Source: [Clostridium] colinum (GTDB taxonomy: Bacteria > Bacillota > Clostridia > Lachnospirales > CAG-274). Taken from it: a stretch of 64,000 nt of DNA. Positions 1 to 9,204 of the stretch are shown here, in pieces. The position numbers and the translations under genes were made by a program. Under the pieces are notes generated by a model, which saw only the letters and a list, made by a program, of their open reading frames with translations, was not told the origin of the DNA and ran no database searches. The stretch is taken from positions 1,612,001 through 1,676,000 of the forward strand of contig NZ_OW712331.1 of NCBI RefSeq assembly GCF_940677205.1. Reading direction: 5' to 3'. Each line of letters begins with the position of its first letter. The stretch's first letter is position 1.

Positions 1-310
1 TTATATTATTATCTTTTATATATTTTAAAAATTCTTCTATTCCTTCTTTAACTGGTACACCATTTTTTGATATATATTCATCTTTTATAGCTTCTCGTCT
101 TTCTCTTATTTTATAAAAATCTAAATCTTTGCCAAATATCTCTTCAAAAATATTTTTTATTACTGGTATAGTGCCTCCTCTCATTTTTGATAAATGCTTA
201 TTTTCTATACATATGCCAAACTCATTTCCTGCTGTTTGCCAGCATTTCATCAAAAGTTTTTCAGTATCTAATATAACCCCGTCCATATCAAATATAATAG
301 CTTTATACAT
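1..310 (-). CDS. HAD-superfamily hydrolase, beta-phosphoglucomutase-like (3' end cut by window)
   Basis: Partial gene; about 103 N-terminal residues are visible and the C-terminal part lies outside the window. The protein starts MYKAIIFDMDGVILDTE, which carries the HAD motif I (DxDGV) with the nucleophilic Asp at residue 8 and the general acid Asp at residue 10. This places it among small phosphatases or phosphomutases of the PGMB/Gph type, which dephosphorylate sugar phosphates or similar metabolites in the cytoplasm. The following helical stretch fits the alpha-helical cap inserted after motif I. The ATG follows a GGAGG ribosome binding site. The gene begins 13 bases after the Lon-like protease gene and is probably the last visible member of the tsaE-tsaB-rimI operon. 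The substrate cannot be told from the sequence. Confidence 0.85.
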   Translation of the reverse strand, partial: MYKAIIFDMDGVILDTEKLLMKCWQTAGNEFGICIENKHLSKMRGGTIPVIKNIFEEIFGKDLDFYKIRERREAIKDEYISKNGVPVKEGIEEFLKYIKDNNI

Positions 311-323
311 ATTTGCCTCCTAA

Positions 324-2711
324 TTATTGTTCATTACCTTTTTTATAAAAATATTGTAGCTTTTTCATAGCTTTAAAATGTATACTATCCTTTGTAAAAT
401 TATTATTTTTATTTTTTTTACCTGCTTTTTGTCCCATTAATATATATATACCTTCATCTATATTTTTTATAGGATATATATGAAATTTACCATTTTTAAC
501 AGCCTCTATCACTTCATCTTTTAAGCATAATTCTTTTACATTTTGTACTGGTATTAATACACCTTGCTCACCTGTTAGCCCTCTTCTATTACATATATCA
601 AAAAAGCCTTCTATTTTTTCATTAACTCCACCTATTGGTTGTATCTCTCCCATTTGGTTTACACTTCCAGTAACTGCGATACTTTGTTTAATAGGCATAT
701 CAGAAAGGCTAGATATAATAGAATAAAGTTCTGTGCTAGATGCACTATCCCCGTCTACACCATTATAATTTTGCTCAAAACATATTCTACAAGACAAAGT
801 TAATGGAAAGTTACTTGCATAAGTTTTTCCAAGATATCCACATATTACTTGCATACCTTTATTGTGTATACTTCCGCTTAGCTCTGCTTCTTTTTCTATA
901 TTTACAATACCTGCTTTTCCAACATAAGTTGTTGCAGTTATTTTGGTAGGCTTTCCAAAGCTATAGCTACCATAGTCTAAAACGGCTAATCCATTTATCT
1001 GTCCTATTTCTTCACCTTCTGTATTTATCATAATGTCATTTTCTATTATCATATCTTCGTATTTTTTCTCATAAAGATTTATAAAATCTATTTTTTTATC
1101 TATAGCTTTTTTAATATATTTTTTACAAACTACATTGGCATTATCCATTTTAGCCCATTGATTAGCTTCTATTAAAATTTCCATTATATTATTAAATTTT
1201 GTAGTAAATTTATCTTTTCTCCCAGATAATCTTATGATATATTCAATTAAAGATTTTATAGCTGTTTTTTCAAAGTTTAAACTATTTTGTTCTTTTTCAA
1301 AGTTTTTTACAAATTTTATTATTTCAATAATATTTTCTTCATTATTGTCCATTTCATAATCAAATATAGAATGTATTTTAAAAAGTTTTAAAAAATCTTC
1401 TTCATATTCAGATAGTACATCATAATAATAACTAGACCCTATAAGTATTATTTTTAAATTTATTGGGGTAGGCTCTGGTTTTATGGTAGTAATAGCTATT
1501 CCGCCTAACTGATATTCTTTTAAAGGCTCTATGCAAACTTGTTCTGTTTTTAAAGCTCTTACAATAGTTTCTAAAGAATATGTATTTTTTAAAATATCAT
1601 CTATATGTAATATTAAATATCCTCCATTAGCTTTATGAAATATACCTCCTTTTATTTTCATATAGTCTGTTGTAAAATTTCCCATTTCGCTTTCAAACTC
1701 TACTTCACCTACTAAATTTGTATAGCTAGGGTTATAGCTTACAACAACTGGTGCTCCTTTAAGATTACTATTATCAACTATAAGATTTACTTTATATTTA
1801 GCAAAAAGCTCTTCGTCATTTTTTTTATTAAAAAGTGGTAATAAAGGCATATTTTCATCTTCTTCTATGTCTTCTTCTAAAAAAATATCTATATTATCTA
1901 TTATGTCTTCTTTTAACTCTTTTAAATATTGTGTAACATTTTTATTATCTTTATATTTATATTGTACTGGATTTATATAGTAACCTACGGTAAATAAACT
2001 TAAATTATATTCCATATTTTCTATATGTTTTTTAGTAGTTTTTTCTATGTCTTTTATAAGTTTCATTGTTTTTTTTGAATCTTCTTGCAATTCATCTGAT
2101 TTTTTATTTATAATATTTTTTGTTTCTTCTTCTAGGTCTTCATATTCTTCTTCAGATATGGTTACTCCGTCTATAATAGGCATAAAATATATACCTGTGT
2201 TAGAATTTTTTATACCAAAGTCCTTTTCTTTAGCTAATTCTGTAATTTTTTTTATAATATCTTCTCTTTTTAAATTATAATCTTTAATAATTTTATTTTT
2301 TTCATCTTCATATTCTTTAGACGAAAATGCTTTTGGCACTTCTACACTTAAAGTATATATTAAATCATCTATATCTTGTTTAAATTCTTTGCCAAGCCCT
2401 GCTTTTAAAAATAATGCTTTAGGGCATTTAGGATTTTGAAAGTTATAAACATATACTAAATCATCTGGAGTTTTTTGGTTAATAGCATATTTTTCTGCAT
2501 ATTTTTTAGAAAATGTAGTTTTACCAGCACCAATAGGACCACTAACATATATATTATACCCTTTATTTTTTATATTAAGCCCAAATTCTAAAGTTTCTAT
2601 TGCTTTTTTTTGTCCTATAATATTATTATCTGGTTGTATATTTTCATATTTTTCTATTAGTTTTATATCACATATACCTTTAAGCTCTTTATAATTAAGT
2701 TCTTTAACCAT
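324..2711 (-). CDS. Lon-like ATP-dependent protease (AAA+ plus Lon proteolytic domain)
   Basis: 795-residue member of the predicted ATP-dependent protease family COG1067 (LonB/YcbZ-like). It is distinct from classical LonA because it lacks the N-terminal LAN substrate domain. The P-loop is GPIGAGKT at residues 58-65. The middle part is a long helical insertion rich in Glu and Lys. The C-terminal Lon domain has the catalytic Ser in GDSAS (Ser656) and the catalytic Lys in GGVNEKIEG (Lys699); the 43-residue spacing equals that of Lon proteases. It probably unfolds and degrades cytoplasmic proteins; substrates are unknown. ATG start behind GGAGG. Co-directional with rimI (30 bases upstream) and the HAD gene (13 bases downstream). 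Confidence 0.9.
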   Translation of the reverse strand: MVKELNYKELKGICDIKLIEKYENIQPDNNIIGQKKAIETLEFGLNIKNKGYNIYVSGPIGAGKTTFSKKYAEKYAINQKTPDDLVYVYNFQNPKCPKALFLKAGLGKEFKQDIDDLIYTLSVEVPKAFSSKEYEDEKNKIIKDYNLKREDIIKKITELAKEKDFGIKNSNTGIYFMPIIDGVTISEEEYEDLEEETKNIINKKSDELQEDSKKTMKLIKDIEKTTKKHIENMEYNLSLFTVGYYINPVQYKYKDNKNVTQYLKELKEDIIDNIDIFLEEDIEEDENMPLLPLFNKKNDEELFAKYKVNLIVDNSNLKGAPVVVSYNPSYTNLVGEVEFESEMGNFTTDYMKIKGGIFHKANGGYLILHIDDILKNTYSLETIVRALKTEQVCIEPLKEYQLGGIAITTIKPEPTPINLKIILIGSSYYYDVLSEYEEDFLKLFKIHSIFDYEMDNNEENIIEIIKFVKNFEKEQNSLNFEKTAIKSLIEYIIRLSGRKDKFTTKFNNIMEILIEANQWAKMDNANVVCKKYIKKAIDKKIDFINLYEKKYEDMIIENDIMINTEGEEIGQINGLAVLDYGSYSFGKPTKITATTYVGKAGIVNIEKEAELSGSIHNKGMQVICGYLGKTYASNFPLTLSCRICFEQNYNGVDGDSASSTELYSIISSLSDMPIKQSIAVTGSVNQMGEIQPIGGVNEKIEGFFDICNRRGLTGEQGVLIPVQNVKELCLKDEVIEAVKNGKFHIYPIKNIDEGIYILMGQKAGKKNKNNNFTKDSIHFKAMKKLQYFYKKGNEQ

Positions 2712-2741
2712 AAATTAATACCTCCAGTTTTATTTTTATAT

Positions 2742-3182
2742 TTATAAATGTTTCCACATAACAATAGCATCTTCTCTGTTATCATCATAATATTCTTTTC
2801 TTATACCTTCCATAACAAATCCATTTTTTTTATATATAGATTGTGCTATTTTATTGCTTACTCTAACTTCAAGTGTTATACCTATCATTTCTTTTTCCTT
2901 GGCTATATCTATAAGAGAATTTATTATTTTATCTCCTACACCTTTTCCTCTATGTTCCTTTTTTACGGCCACATTTGTGATATGTCCTTCGTTTATAACG
3001 TGCCACATACCGCCATATCCTATTATTTCATTATCTTTTTGTGCTACTATATAAATAGCCATTTTATTTTTAGTAAGATCGTCATAAAAAGATTTTTCAC
3101 TCCAAGGTATAGAAAAGCAATCTTCCTCTATTTTATGTACATCTTTTATATGTTCTGTTGTCATTTTTAAAATATGTATCAT
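2742..3182 (-). CDS. rimI: Ribosomal-protein-alanine N-acetyltransferase RimI
   Basis: 146-residue GNAT protein. The acetyl-CoA binding signature is visible in VKKEHRGKGVGDKIINSLI (R-x-x-G-x-G at about residues 77-82). It is followed by the EVRVSNKIAQSIYKKNGF beta-strand/helix and the C-terminal YYDDNREDAIVMWK typical of RimI. In E. coli RimI acetylates the N-terminal alanine of ribosomal protein S18; in Firmicutes the same family lies next to tsaB, as here. Its start codon overlaps the tsaB stop (TAATG), implying translational coupling. Identity rests on family features plus the tsaE-tsaB-rimI order. Confidence 0.9.
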   Translation of the reverse strand: MIHILKMTTEHIKDVHKIEEDCFSIPWSEKSFYDDLTKNKMAIYIVAQKDNEIIGYGGMWHVINEGHITNVAVKKEHRGKGVGDKIINSLIDIAKEKEMIGITLEVRVSNKIAQSIYKKNGFVMEGIRKEYYDDNREDAIVMWKHL

Positions 3183-3883
3183 TATTTGTTTTCCCTTTCT
3201 TCTAGCTCTCTTTGTGCTTGTGGTTTTCTAAGGTATTCTATCTCTAAATTATTATAATCTACATATTTATTCTCTTTTTCATATAAAATAGCAAGGCTTA
3301 CTAAAGAGCTTGCTCTTTGCATATTTAAAGATATAGGAGCAAAACTATCTTCTTCAAAATATTCTTTTATAATATTTTTATAAGCTATAGCTCCATCTCC
3401 TAAAAATACTGGTTCTATATTATTATCTACTATATATTGTAAAAGTTCTCTTATAGTTGTTGCTTCTTCTTTTAAAATAGGCTCTAATAAACCTTTATTG
3501 TTTTCATATATAGCAGTAAAAACTCTCTCTGCCTTAGCATCTATAATAGGTACAATAAATCTATTAGTATCTAATATATTATAAGCCATAGCTTCTAATG
3601 TTGATATAGGGATAATCTTTTTATCAAGTGTATGTGCCATAGCTTTTATAGTAGCGGCTCCTATCCTAAGACCTGTAAAAGACCCCGGTCCTCTTGAAAA
3701 AGCAAAATAGTCTATATCACTTATGTCCATATCTAACATTTTTAAAAGATTATCTATTATAGGCATAATCGTTACAGAATGGTTTTGTTTATAATTTAAA
3801 TTTATTTCACCTAATATTTTTTCATCATTTCCAATAGCAACTGATGCTACTATCCCGCTTGTATCAATAGCTAGTATATTCAT
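3182..3883 (-). CDS. tsaB: tRNA t6A modification protein TsaB
   Basis: 233-residue ASKHA-fold protein, partner of TsaD, TsaC and TsaE in making N6-threonylcarbamoyladenosine at position 37 of ANN-decoding tRNAs. It shows the N-terminal phosphate-1-like MNILAIDTSG, the conserved SRGPGSFTGLR motif (residues 63-73) and LGDGA near residue 158. It lacks the metal-binding histidines of TsaD, as expected for the non-catalytic paralogue. It overlaps tsaE by 20 bases at its start and rimI by one base at its end. tsaD is not in the window. Confidence 0.93.
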   Translation of the reverse strand: MNILAIDTSGIVASVAIGNDEKILGEINLNYKQNHSVTIMPIIDNLLKMLDMDISDIDYFAFSRGPGSFTGLRIGAATIKAMAHTLDKKIIPISTLEAMAYNILDTNRFIVPIIDAKAERVFTAIYENNKGLLEPILKEEATTIRELLQYIVDNNIEPVFLGDGAIAYKNIIKEYFEEDSFAPISLNMQRASSLVSLAILYEKENKYVDYNNLEIEYLRKPQAQRELEERENK

Positions 3884-4304
3884 TTTTAATCACCTCTATT
3901 ATTCTATAATCTTCTCCTTTTTCAAGATTTTTAGATATTTTTATCCATATAGCATTTCTAGGTATAATATCTTTTATAAGCTCTGCCCATTCAACAAGAC
4001 AAACTCCTTTTCCAAAAAAATATTCTTCATACCCTATGTCGTATAATTCTTCAATATCGTTTATTCTATACACATCAAAATGATAAAATGGTAACCTTCC
4101 TTGACTATATTCATTTACAATAGTAAATGTAGGGCTTGTAATATCCTCATCTATTAAAAGCCCTTTAGAAAATCCTTTACTAAATTGTGTTTTACCAGTG
4201 CCTAAATCACCACAAAGGCAATATATATCACCTTGTTTAGCTTCTTTAGCCATATTATATGCTATGTTTTTTGTTTCTTTTTCAGAAAAAACTTCTATTT
4301 TCAT
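3864..4304 (-). CDS. tsaE: tRNA t6A modification ATPase TsaE
   Basis: 146-residue P-loop ATPase that resets the TsaBDE complex during t6A37 tRNA modification. Walker A is GDLGTGKT at residues 32-39, followed by the family stretch DITSPTFTIVNEY and FYHFDVYRI. VCLVEWAE holds the Walker B-type acidic residues. Length is normal for the family. First gene of the operon: the 108 bases between it and the hydrolase gene carry only AT-rich sequence and must hold its promoter. The Shine-Dalgarno is weak (AGGTTGG about 7 bases before ATG). Confidence 0.93.
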   Translation of the reverse strand: MKIEVFSEKETKNIAYNMAKEAKQGDIYCLCGDLGTGKTQFSKGFSKGLLIDEDITSPTFTIVNEYSQGRLPFYHFDVYRINDIEELYDIGYEEYFFGKGVCLVEWAELIKDIIPRNAIWIKISKNLEKGEDYRIIEVIKNEYTSY

Positions 4305-4412
4305 AATAAACCAACCTAATATATAAATTATTAAAAATTAACTTAATATATGTTTTATTATAAAAAATATATCAAGTCATTTTATATAATATTTTACCAT
4401 ATTTTTAATAGT

Positions 4413-5372
4413 TTAACAATATTTGTCCAAAAATAATGATACTCTACGCCAGTATATTTTTCTTTCTACCATTTCAGAAACAGTATGGCCTGCGTTATTT
4501 ACAATCATTAATTCTTTTTCACAATTAGCCGATTTATATAAATCAAAAACCATATGTGTAGGAACAAAATTGTCTATTGCTCCGTGTATAAAAAATATAG
4601 GTAGTTTGTTTTTCTTTATTTGGTTTATAGCCGAAGCCTTTTTTAAAGAATATCCATTTTTTATTTTACATAAAATATTTATTATATACATAAAAGGTAA
4701 AACAGGAACTTTTTTAGAGTTTTTTAGCTGATGTTTGAAAATATCATAAGCCGAAGTAAAAGCACAATCTGATATAATACATTTTACATTTTTAGGTAGC
4801 TTTTCTCCAGAAGCCATAAGTATACTGCTAGCTCCCATAGAAACTCCATATAATACTATTTTAGCATTTTTATCTATTTTTATAATTTCTTTTATCCAAT
4901 TAATAACATCTAATCTATCGTGCCAACCCATACCAACATAATTGCCACCGCTAATACCATGTCCTCTTAAATCTGGTACTAAAACATTATATCCTTTTTT
5001 ATGAAATCTTCTAGCTACATAATACATAAGTCTTCCGTTAGCACCGTATCCGTGTAAAACAATAACCCATTTGTTTCCACTATTAATAAACCATTCAGCA
5101 AATAATGTTGTCTTTTTAAAACTCTTTATCTTTAATCCTTTAACTAATGTATTTTGTAACCATTTTTCTATTTTATCTTTTTCTTCTTCAAAATCATCTA
5201 AAACAATTTTTGTTTCCTTTTTTATATCTAATAACTTCATCATAGCAACTTTATTAGTTCGTGATAAGCATATGTTATATAAATATGCTACTGCAAAATA
5301 CATTTCTCTAAAAAATAATACTATAGCTATACATAAAAAATATATTAAACCTTTATGTTTTATTTTTTTCAA
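4413..5372 (-). CDS. Membrane-anchored alpha/beta hydrolase
   Basis: About 319 residues. A hydrophobic N-terminal helix (about residues 8-28) probably anchors the protein with the catalytic domain outside. The alpha/beta-hydrolase core has an oxyanion loop (VLHGYGANG), a nucleophile elbow GVSMG with Ser178, an acid in AIDNFVP (Asp267) and a His in NAGHT (His296), so the full triad is present. It resembles the COG1073 family (YqkD-like), which are putative esterases or acyl hydrolases of unknown substrate. I chose the TTG at 5372 because GAGGTGG lies just upstream; an in-frame GTG at 5381 sits inside that ribosome binding site. It stands alone between murA and tsaE. Confidence 0.82.
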   Translation of the reverse strand: MKKIKHKGLIYFLCIAIVLFFREMYFAVAYLYNICLSRTNKVAMMKLLDIKKETKIVLDDFEEEKDKIEKWLQNTLVKGLKIKSFKKTTLFAEWFINSGNKWVIVLHGYGANGRLMYYVARRFHKKGYNVLVPDLRGHGISGGNYVGMGWHDRLDVINWIKEIIKIDKNAKIVLYGVSMGASSILMASGEKLPKNVKCIISDCAFTSAYDIFKHQLKNSKKVPVLPFMYIINILCKIKNGYSLKKASAINQIKKNKLPIFFIHGAIDNFVPTHMVFDLYKSANCEKELMIVNNAGHTVSEMVERKIYWRRVSLFLDKYC

Positions 5373-5504
5373 AATAACCACCTCGTTTTTTTATTATATA
5401 TCTAATATTTCTTTATTTTAATTATTTTATAAATTTATTATTATCCAAAATAGCATAATTAAATCTTTTTTAAATACTAATATACAATAAAAACTAATAA
5501 TTTT

Positions 5505-6770
5505 TTAGTTATCTTTTATTTTTCTTATTTTACCTCCTATATTTTTAATTTTTTCTTCTATATTGTAATATCCTCTTTCTATATGATATATATCACTTAT
5601 TTCTGTCATACCTTCTGCACATAACCCTGCTATAATAAGTGCAGCCCCTGCTCTTAAATCTGTTGCTTTTACTTTAGAGCCTGTTATTTTATCTACACCA
5701 TTTATTATTGCACTATTACCTTCTACTTTAATATTAGCCCCCATAAGCCCTAGCTCAGAAACGTGCATAAATCTATTTTCAAAAATTGTTTCATTTATAA
5801 TACTTGTACCTTTATTAATACACATAAAACTCATAAATTGTGGTTGCATATCTGTTGGAAACCCTGGATACGGCATAGTTTTTATATCTACATTTTTAAA
5901 TATATTTTTACCAAAAACTTTTATTTTATTATCTTTTTCTTCTATTTCCACATTTATTTCTTTTAGCTTAGATGTTACTGCTTTTAAGTGTTCACAATTA
6001 ATGTCTAAAATATTAATTTCTCCTCTTGTTGCTGCTCCTAACACTAAAAATGTACCAGCTTCTATTCTATCTGGTATTATTGTGTGGGTACAATTATTAA
6101 GGTTATCTACTCCTTTTATTTTTATAGTTTCTGTTCCTCCACCCTCTATTTCTGCACCCATCTTATTTAAAAAATCTATTAAATCTACAATCTCTGGTTC
6201 TGTTGCACAATTAGATATTGTAGTTTCTCCCTTTGCCAATACACTTGCCATTATTATATTTTCTGTTGCACCAACACTAGGAAAATCTAAATATATTTCT
6301 GTACCAATAAGACCTTTTTTTGCCTCTATTTCTATTATACCATGCTCCTGTGTAATATCTGCTCCTAAAGCTTTAAACCCTTTTAAATGTAAATCAATAG
6401 GTCTAACGCCTATAGCACAACCTCCAGGCATTTGTATAGATACTTTACCAAATCTAGCAAGTAAAGGTCCTGCTAACAAAAAAGAAGCTCTAATCTTTTT
6501 TACAAGCTCATAACAAATATCTTTATTAAATATATTGCTTGTATCTATATCTAAGCTTTTATTTTTTATATCTTTTTTTAAACCTATACCCAAATCTTCT
6601 AATAAGCTACACATTACATTTACATCTGATAAAAAAGGAACTCTTTTTATAGTTATTTTTCCATTTGATAGTATAGATGCTGCTAATATAGGTAAACAAG
6701 AATTTTTAGCTCCTTCTATATATACATCCCCTTTTATGTTTAAACTTTGTTCTACTAAAAATTTTTCCAT
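5505..6770 (-). CDS. murA: UDP-N-acetylglucosamine 1-carboxyvinyltransferase MurA
   Basis: 421-residue enolpyruvyl transferase that catalyses the first committed step of peptidoglycan synthesis, adding PEP to UDP-GlcNAc in the cytoplasm. The N-terminal EGAKNSCLPILAA (substrate-binding KN, Lys22-Asn23) is present. The catalytic loop MPGGCAIGVRPID carries Cys118, the fosfomycin target. The C-terminal TDLRAGAALIIAGLCAEG is also typical. Length matches the family. ATG start behind AGGAGG. Clostridia often carry two murA paralogues; only one is visible here, so murA1 versus murA2 cannot be decided. Confidence 0.95.
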   Translation of the reverse strand: MEKFLVEQSLNIKGDVYIEGAKNSCLPILAASILSNGKITIKRVPFLSDVNVMCSLLEDLGIGLKKDIKNKSLDIDTSNIFNKDICYELVKKIRASFLLAGPLLARFGKVSIQMPGGCAIGVRPIDLHLKGFKALGADITQEHGIIEIEAKKGLIGTEIYLDFPSVGATENIIMASVLAKGETTISNCATEPEIVDLIDFLNKMGAEIEGGGTETIKIKGVDNLNNCTHTIIPDRIEAGTFLVLGAATRGEINILDINCEHLKAVTSKLKEINVEIEEKDNKIKVFGKNIFKNVDIKTMPYPGFPTDMQPQFMSFMCINKGTSIINETIFENRFMHVSELGLMGANIKVEGNSAIINGVDKITGSKVKATDLRAGAALIIAGLCAEGMTEISDIYHIERGYYNIEEKIKNIGGKIRKIKDN

Positions 6771-6786
6771 TATGTCCTCCTCTTAA

Positions 6787-7019
6787 GTATAAAATATATA
6801 TGTTTATATTTCCCTTTTTAAAAAATAAAAAACATAAATTTAATTAAAATATTATTTCAAATAATAATTATAAAAAATAAACAATAATTATAAATTTTTA
6901 TTATTTTTTTTATTAAAAGTATTAGTTATTTTATATAATAATATTACATTTAATATAAATATATAAAATTATTATTATTATTTTATATATTATTTTTTGA
7001 ATTTATCAAGAATAAATTA
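6787..7019. other. AT-rich intergenic stretch without recognised feature
   Basis: About 230 bases of almost pure A/T between the murA start and the promoter of the structured RNA. The murA promoter must lie at its left end, but no convincing -35/-10 pair stands out from the A/T background. No open reading frame with a ribosome binding site was seen. Confidence 0.5.
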
Positions 7020-7048
7020 TTGATTTTTATAAAATAATATATTATAAT
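7020..7048 (+). promoter_or_regulatory. SigA-type promoter of the structured RNA
   Basis: TTGATT at 7020-7025 and a perfect TATAAT at 7043-7048 are separated by 17 bases, the optimal sigma-A spacing. Transcription would start near 7055, just before the conserved RNA sequence, and end at the hairpin at 7243-7268. This supports an independent RNA gene. Confidence 0.75.
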
Positions 7049-7054
7049 ATTTGT

Positions 7055-7268
7055 AAAGTATTTCTGGGATGTACGTTTACCCTTTATTTTGAACCTACAT
7101 TTCTTATACGGGATTCCTACATCTAAAAGAATAATGCCAGGCCTCAAGCTAATTCCCTTTGGGCAGAGGAAGGCAAAGTTCTTTTATGCGGAAACCCACC
7201 TAGCCTAGCTAGGTGTCAAAAGAGGGCACCGGCATTCTGGTTAAAAAGGCTATTTATAGCCTTTTTTA
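7055..7268 (+). ncRNA. ssrS: Structured non-coding RNA, probably 6S RNA
   Basis: An island of mixed base composition inside an A/T desert, with its own promoter and terminator, giving a transcript of about 190-215 nt (6S RNA is usually 180-200 nt). It has no credible ORF. Visible pairing: GATGTA 7068-7073 with TACATC 7118-7123; AGAAT/ATGCC around 7127-7138 with GGCATTCT at 7231-7238; and a perfect apical hairpin CACCTAG/CTAGGTG at 7197-7215. The stretches TTTTGAACC and CCTCAAGCTAATTCCC look like Firmicute 6S RNA as I remember it; this is recall, not a search. 6S RNA binds the sigma-A RNA polymerase holoenzyme in stationary phase. Against: I could not find the long 5'/3' closing stem expected of 6S, so another structured RNA remains possible. 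Confidence 0.62.
7243..7268 (+). terminator. Rho-independent terminator of the structured RNA
   Basis: AAAAGGCTA and TAGCCTTTT form a stem with a TTTA loop, ending in a T-run. It sits at the 3' end of the RNA gene that starts near 7055. Confidence 0.85.
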
Positions 7269-7413
7269 TTGTTTTAAATACTCTTAAAATTAAATAATAT
7301 TAAAAATTTTTATATTTTTTATCTTTTTATTTTATTTTTCTATTATAATTTTAATAAAATCCAAAATAAATCTATATTTCACATTAATTTAACGATATTA
7401 ACGAGGTGAAAAA

Positions 7414-8751
7414 ATGAATAAAGAACTTTTTGAAGAATATCCTATACCTAAAGCAATATCTAAATTAGCCTTACCTACTATGTTGGGTATGCTTATAAAT
7501 ATCATTTATAATATGGCAGATACTTTTTTTGTGGCTCAAACAAAAGACCAAAATCAAGTTGCTGCCGTTACTTTGTGTTTACCTATATCTATGCTACTTA
7601 TGTCTTTAGGTAATATTTTTGCAATAGGTGGTGGTTCCTACGTATCTAGACTATTAGGTGAAAAAGATATAAAAAAATCAAAACTGTTACTTCATTTAGT
7701 TGTTATGCCTCTATATTTATTGGTTTACTATGTACATTTAGTATTATATTTTTTATAAATCCACTATTAATATTATTAGGTACTAGCGAAAATACATACA
7801 ACTTTGTTAAATCTTATTTAATAATTTTAGCAATAGGCTCTCCTTTTATATGTTTACAAACAGCTTTTAGTGGTATAGTTAGGGCAGAAGGTGCATCTAA
7901 AGAATCTATGATAGGTATGATGATAGGTACGATTTTAAACATTATATTAGACCCTATTATGATTTTAAATATGGATATGGGAGTAACTGGTGCTGCTTTA
8001 GCTACTATTATAGGTAATATAGCTAGTTGTATATACTATTTTTACTATTTCTTATTTAAAAAGACTTGTCTATCTATTAATATAAAAGATTTTAAATTTA
8101 ATTTAAATATAATAAAAAATGTATTTTCAATTGGCATTCCTGTATCTATAAATACTATATTAATAAGTGCTGCTAATATCTTATTAAACAATTTTGGAGC
8201 ATCATATAGTGATACTGTTGTTTCTGCTCTTGGTATATCTGGTAGAGTTAATACAATAGCAATTATGCTTTTATTAGGTTTAGCTCAAGGTTTCTCAACC
8301 TTTTATAGGTTATAATTTTGCCTCAAAAAATTATAAAAGAATGACTGACGCTATAAAATTTGCTATGATATGGTCTATAATTATTGGTACTACTATATTT
8401 TTAGTAACATTTATATTTGCAGAACCTATAGTAAAGATATTTTTAAGTAACCCACCAGAAGTTGTAGATTATGGTTCATATTTTATAAAAGCTAGTATGT
8501 TTCCTTGCACAATACTTGGTATACAATTTATACTTATGTCTACATTTCAAGCTTTGGGTAAAGGTGGTGCTGCTCTTACCGTTTCTCTTTGTAGGCAAGG
8601 GTTTGCATTTGTACCTGCCATAATAATAGGTAATATGTTTTTTGGCTTAAATGGTGTTGTTTGGGCACAGCCTTTTGCTGATATATTTTCTGTTTTTGTA
8701 GCTTGTACATTATATATCTTTTTATCAAAAAAAATAAACTTAAAAAATTAA
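7414..8751 (+). pseudogene. MATE-family multidrug efflux transporter, disrupted by two frameshifts
   Basis: The reading is that of a full-length (about 445 residue) MATE Na+/H+ antiporter-type efflux pump, starting MNKELFEEYPIPKAISKLALPTMLG behind GAGGTG. The frame is lost twice. Near 7679-7683 one base is missing in an A-run, so the reading must move from frame 1 into the frame giving SIFIGLLCTFSIIFF. Near 8302-8305 one extra T in a T-run ends the middle piece; without it the sequence continues TFIGYNFASKNYKRMTD in the original frame. The two indels compensate, so the last third (8341-8751) is in the starting frame. As read, only a truncated product of about 114 residues is made. Homopolymer sequencing error is possible, but every neighbouring gene is intact. 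Confidence 0.85.
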
Positions 8752-8773
8752 ATATAAATTTAAATATAAATTT

Positions 8774-8813
8774 AAAAGTCTTTAAAGAATATATTAACTC
8801 TTTAAAGACTTTT
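8774..8813. terminator. Bidirectional terminator between the MATE gene and spoIIID
   Basis: A 15-base perfect inverted repeat (AAAAGTCTTTAAAGA and its complement) with a 10-base loop is flanked by T-rich sequence on the right and A-rich sequence on the left. It can end both the MATE gene and the convergent spoIIID. Confidence 0.85.
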
Positions 8814-8829
8814 ATTTAATATAAAAACA

Positions 8830-9099
8830 CTATTTTATATATATACCAACACCTTTTGATAAATATTTTTCTTTAGTTGCCAATCCACCTCTTATATGTC
8901 TTTCAGACTTATTAAGATCTAAAACCTTTTTAGCTTTATTAGCAAGGTTTGGATTTATAGCTAACAATCGTTCTGTAACATCTTTATGTACAGTACTTTT
9001 ACTAATACCAAATTTTTTAGCCGTTTCTCTAACAGTTGCATTTTTATTTATAATAAAATTAGCCACATCAACGGCTCTTTGCTCAATATAAGGTTTCAA
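8830..9099 (-). CDS. spoIIID: Sporulation transcriptional regulator SpoIIID
   Basis: 89-residue DNA-binding protein of the mother cell, needed with sigma-E (and for sigma-K) gene control in spore formers. The helix-turn-helix is at about residues 18-44 (NATVRETAKKFGISKSTVHKDV). The C-terminal RHIRGGLATKEKYL basic helix is characteristic of SpoIIID. Length is normal (82-93). The start is a TTG 8 bases after a strong GGAGGAG. It is a single-gene unit. It shows that the organism carries the endospore programme, consistent with the ger operon at 51669-55474. Confidence 0.95.
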   Translation of the reverse strand: MKPYIEQRAVDVANFIINKNATVRETAKKFGISKSTVHKDVTERLLAINPNLANKAKKVLDLNKSERHIRGGLATKEKYLSKGVGIYIK

Positions 9100-9131
9100 A
9101 AAAGAACTCCTCCTAAAAACTAACCTGTTTA

Positions 9132-9160
9132 ATTATATGAAGGAGCTATTTTTTTATTAC
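9132..9160 (-). promoter_or_regulatory. Possible sigma-E promoter of spoIIID
   Basis: CATATAAT on the minus strand (9139-9132) fits the sigma-E -10 pattern CATAnnnT. An ATA triplet about 15 bases upstream could be the -35. spoIIID is a sigma-E gene in Bacillus. The surrounding A/T richness makes this weak evidence. Confidence 0.3.
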
Positions 9161-9204
9161 ATTTATTTAAATTAATTAAAAATATTTTTACTTTTTATAC
9201 TTAC

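Noticed and set aside
6001-6513. 170-codon plus-strand open frame opposite murA
   Set aside because: Antisense shadow of murA without a ribosome binding site or recognisable domain.
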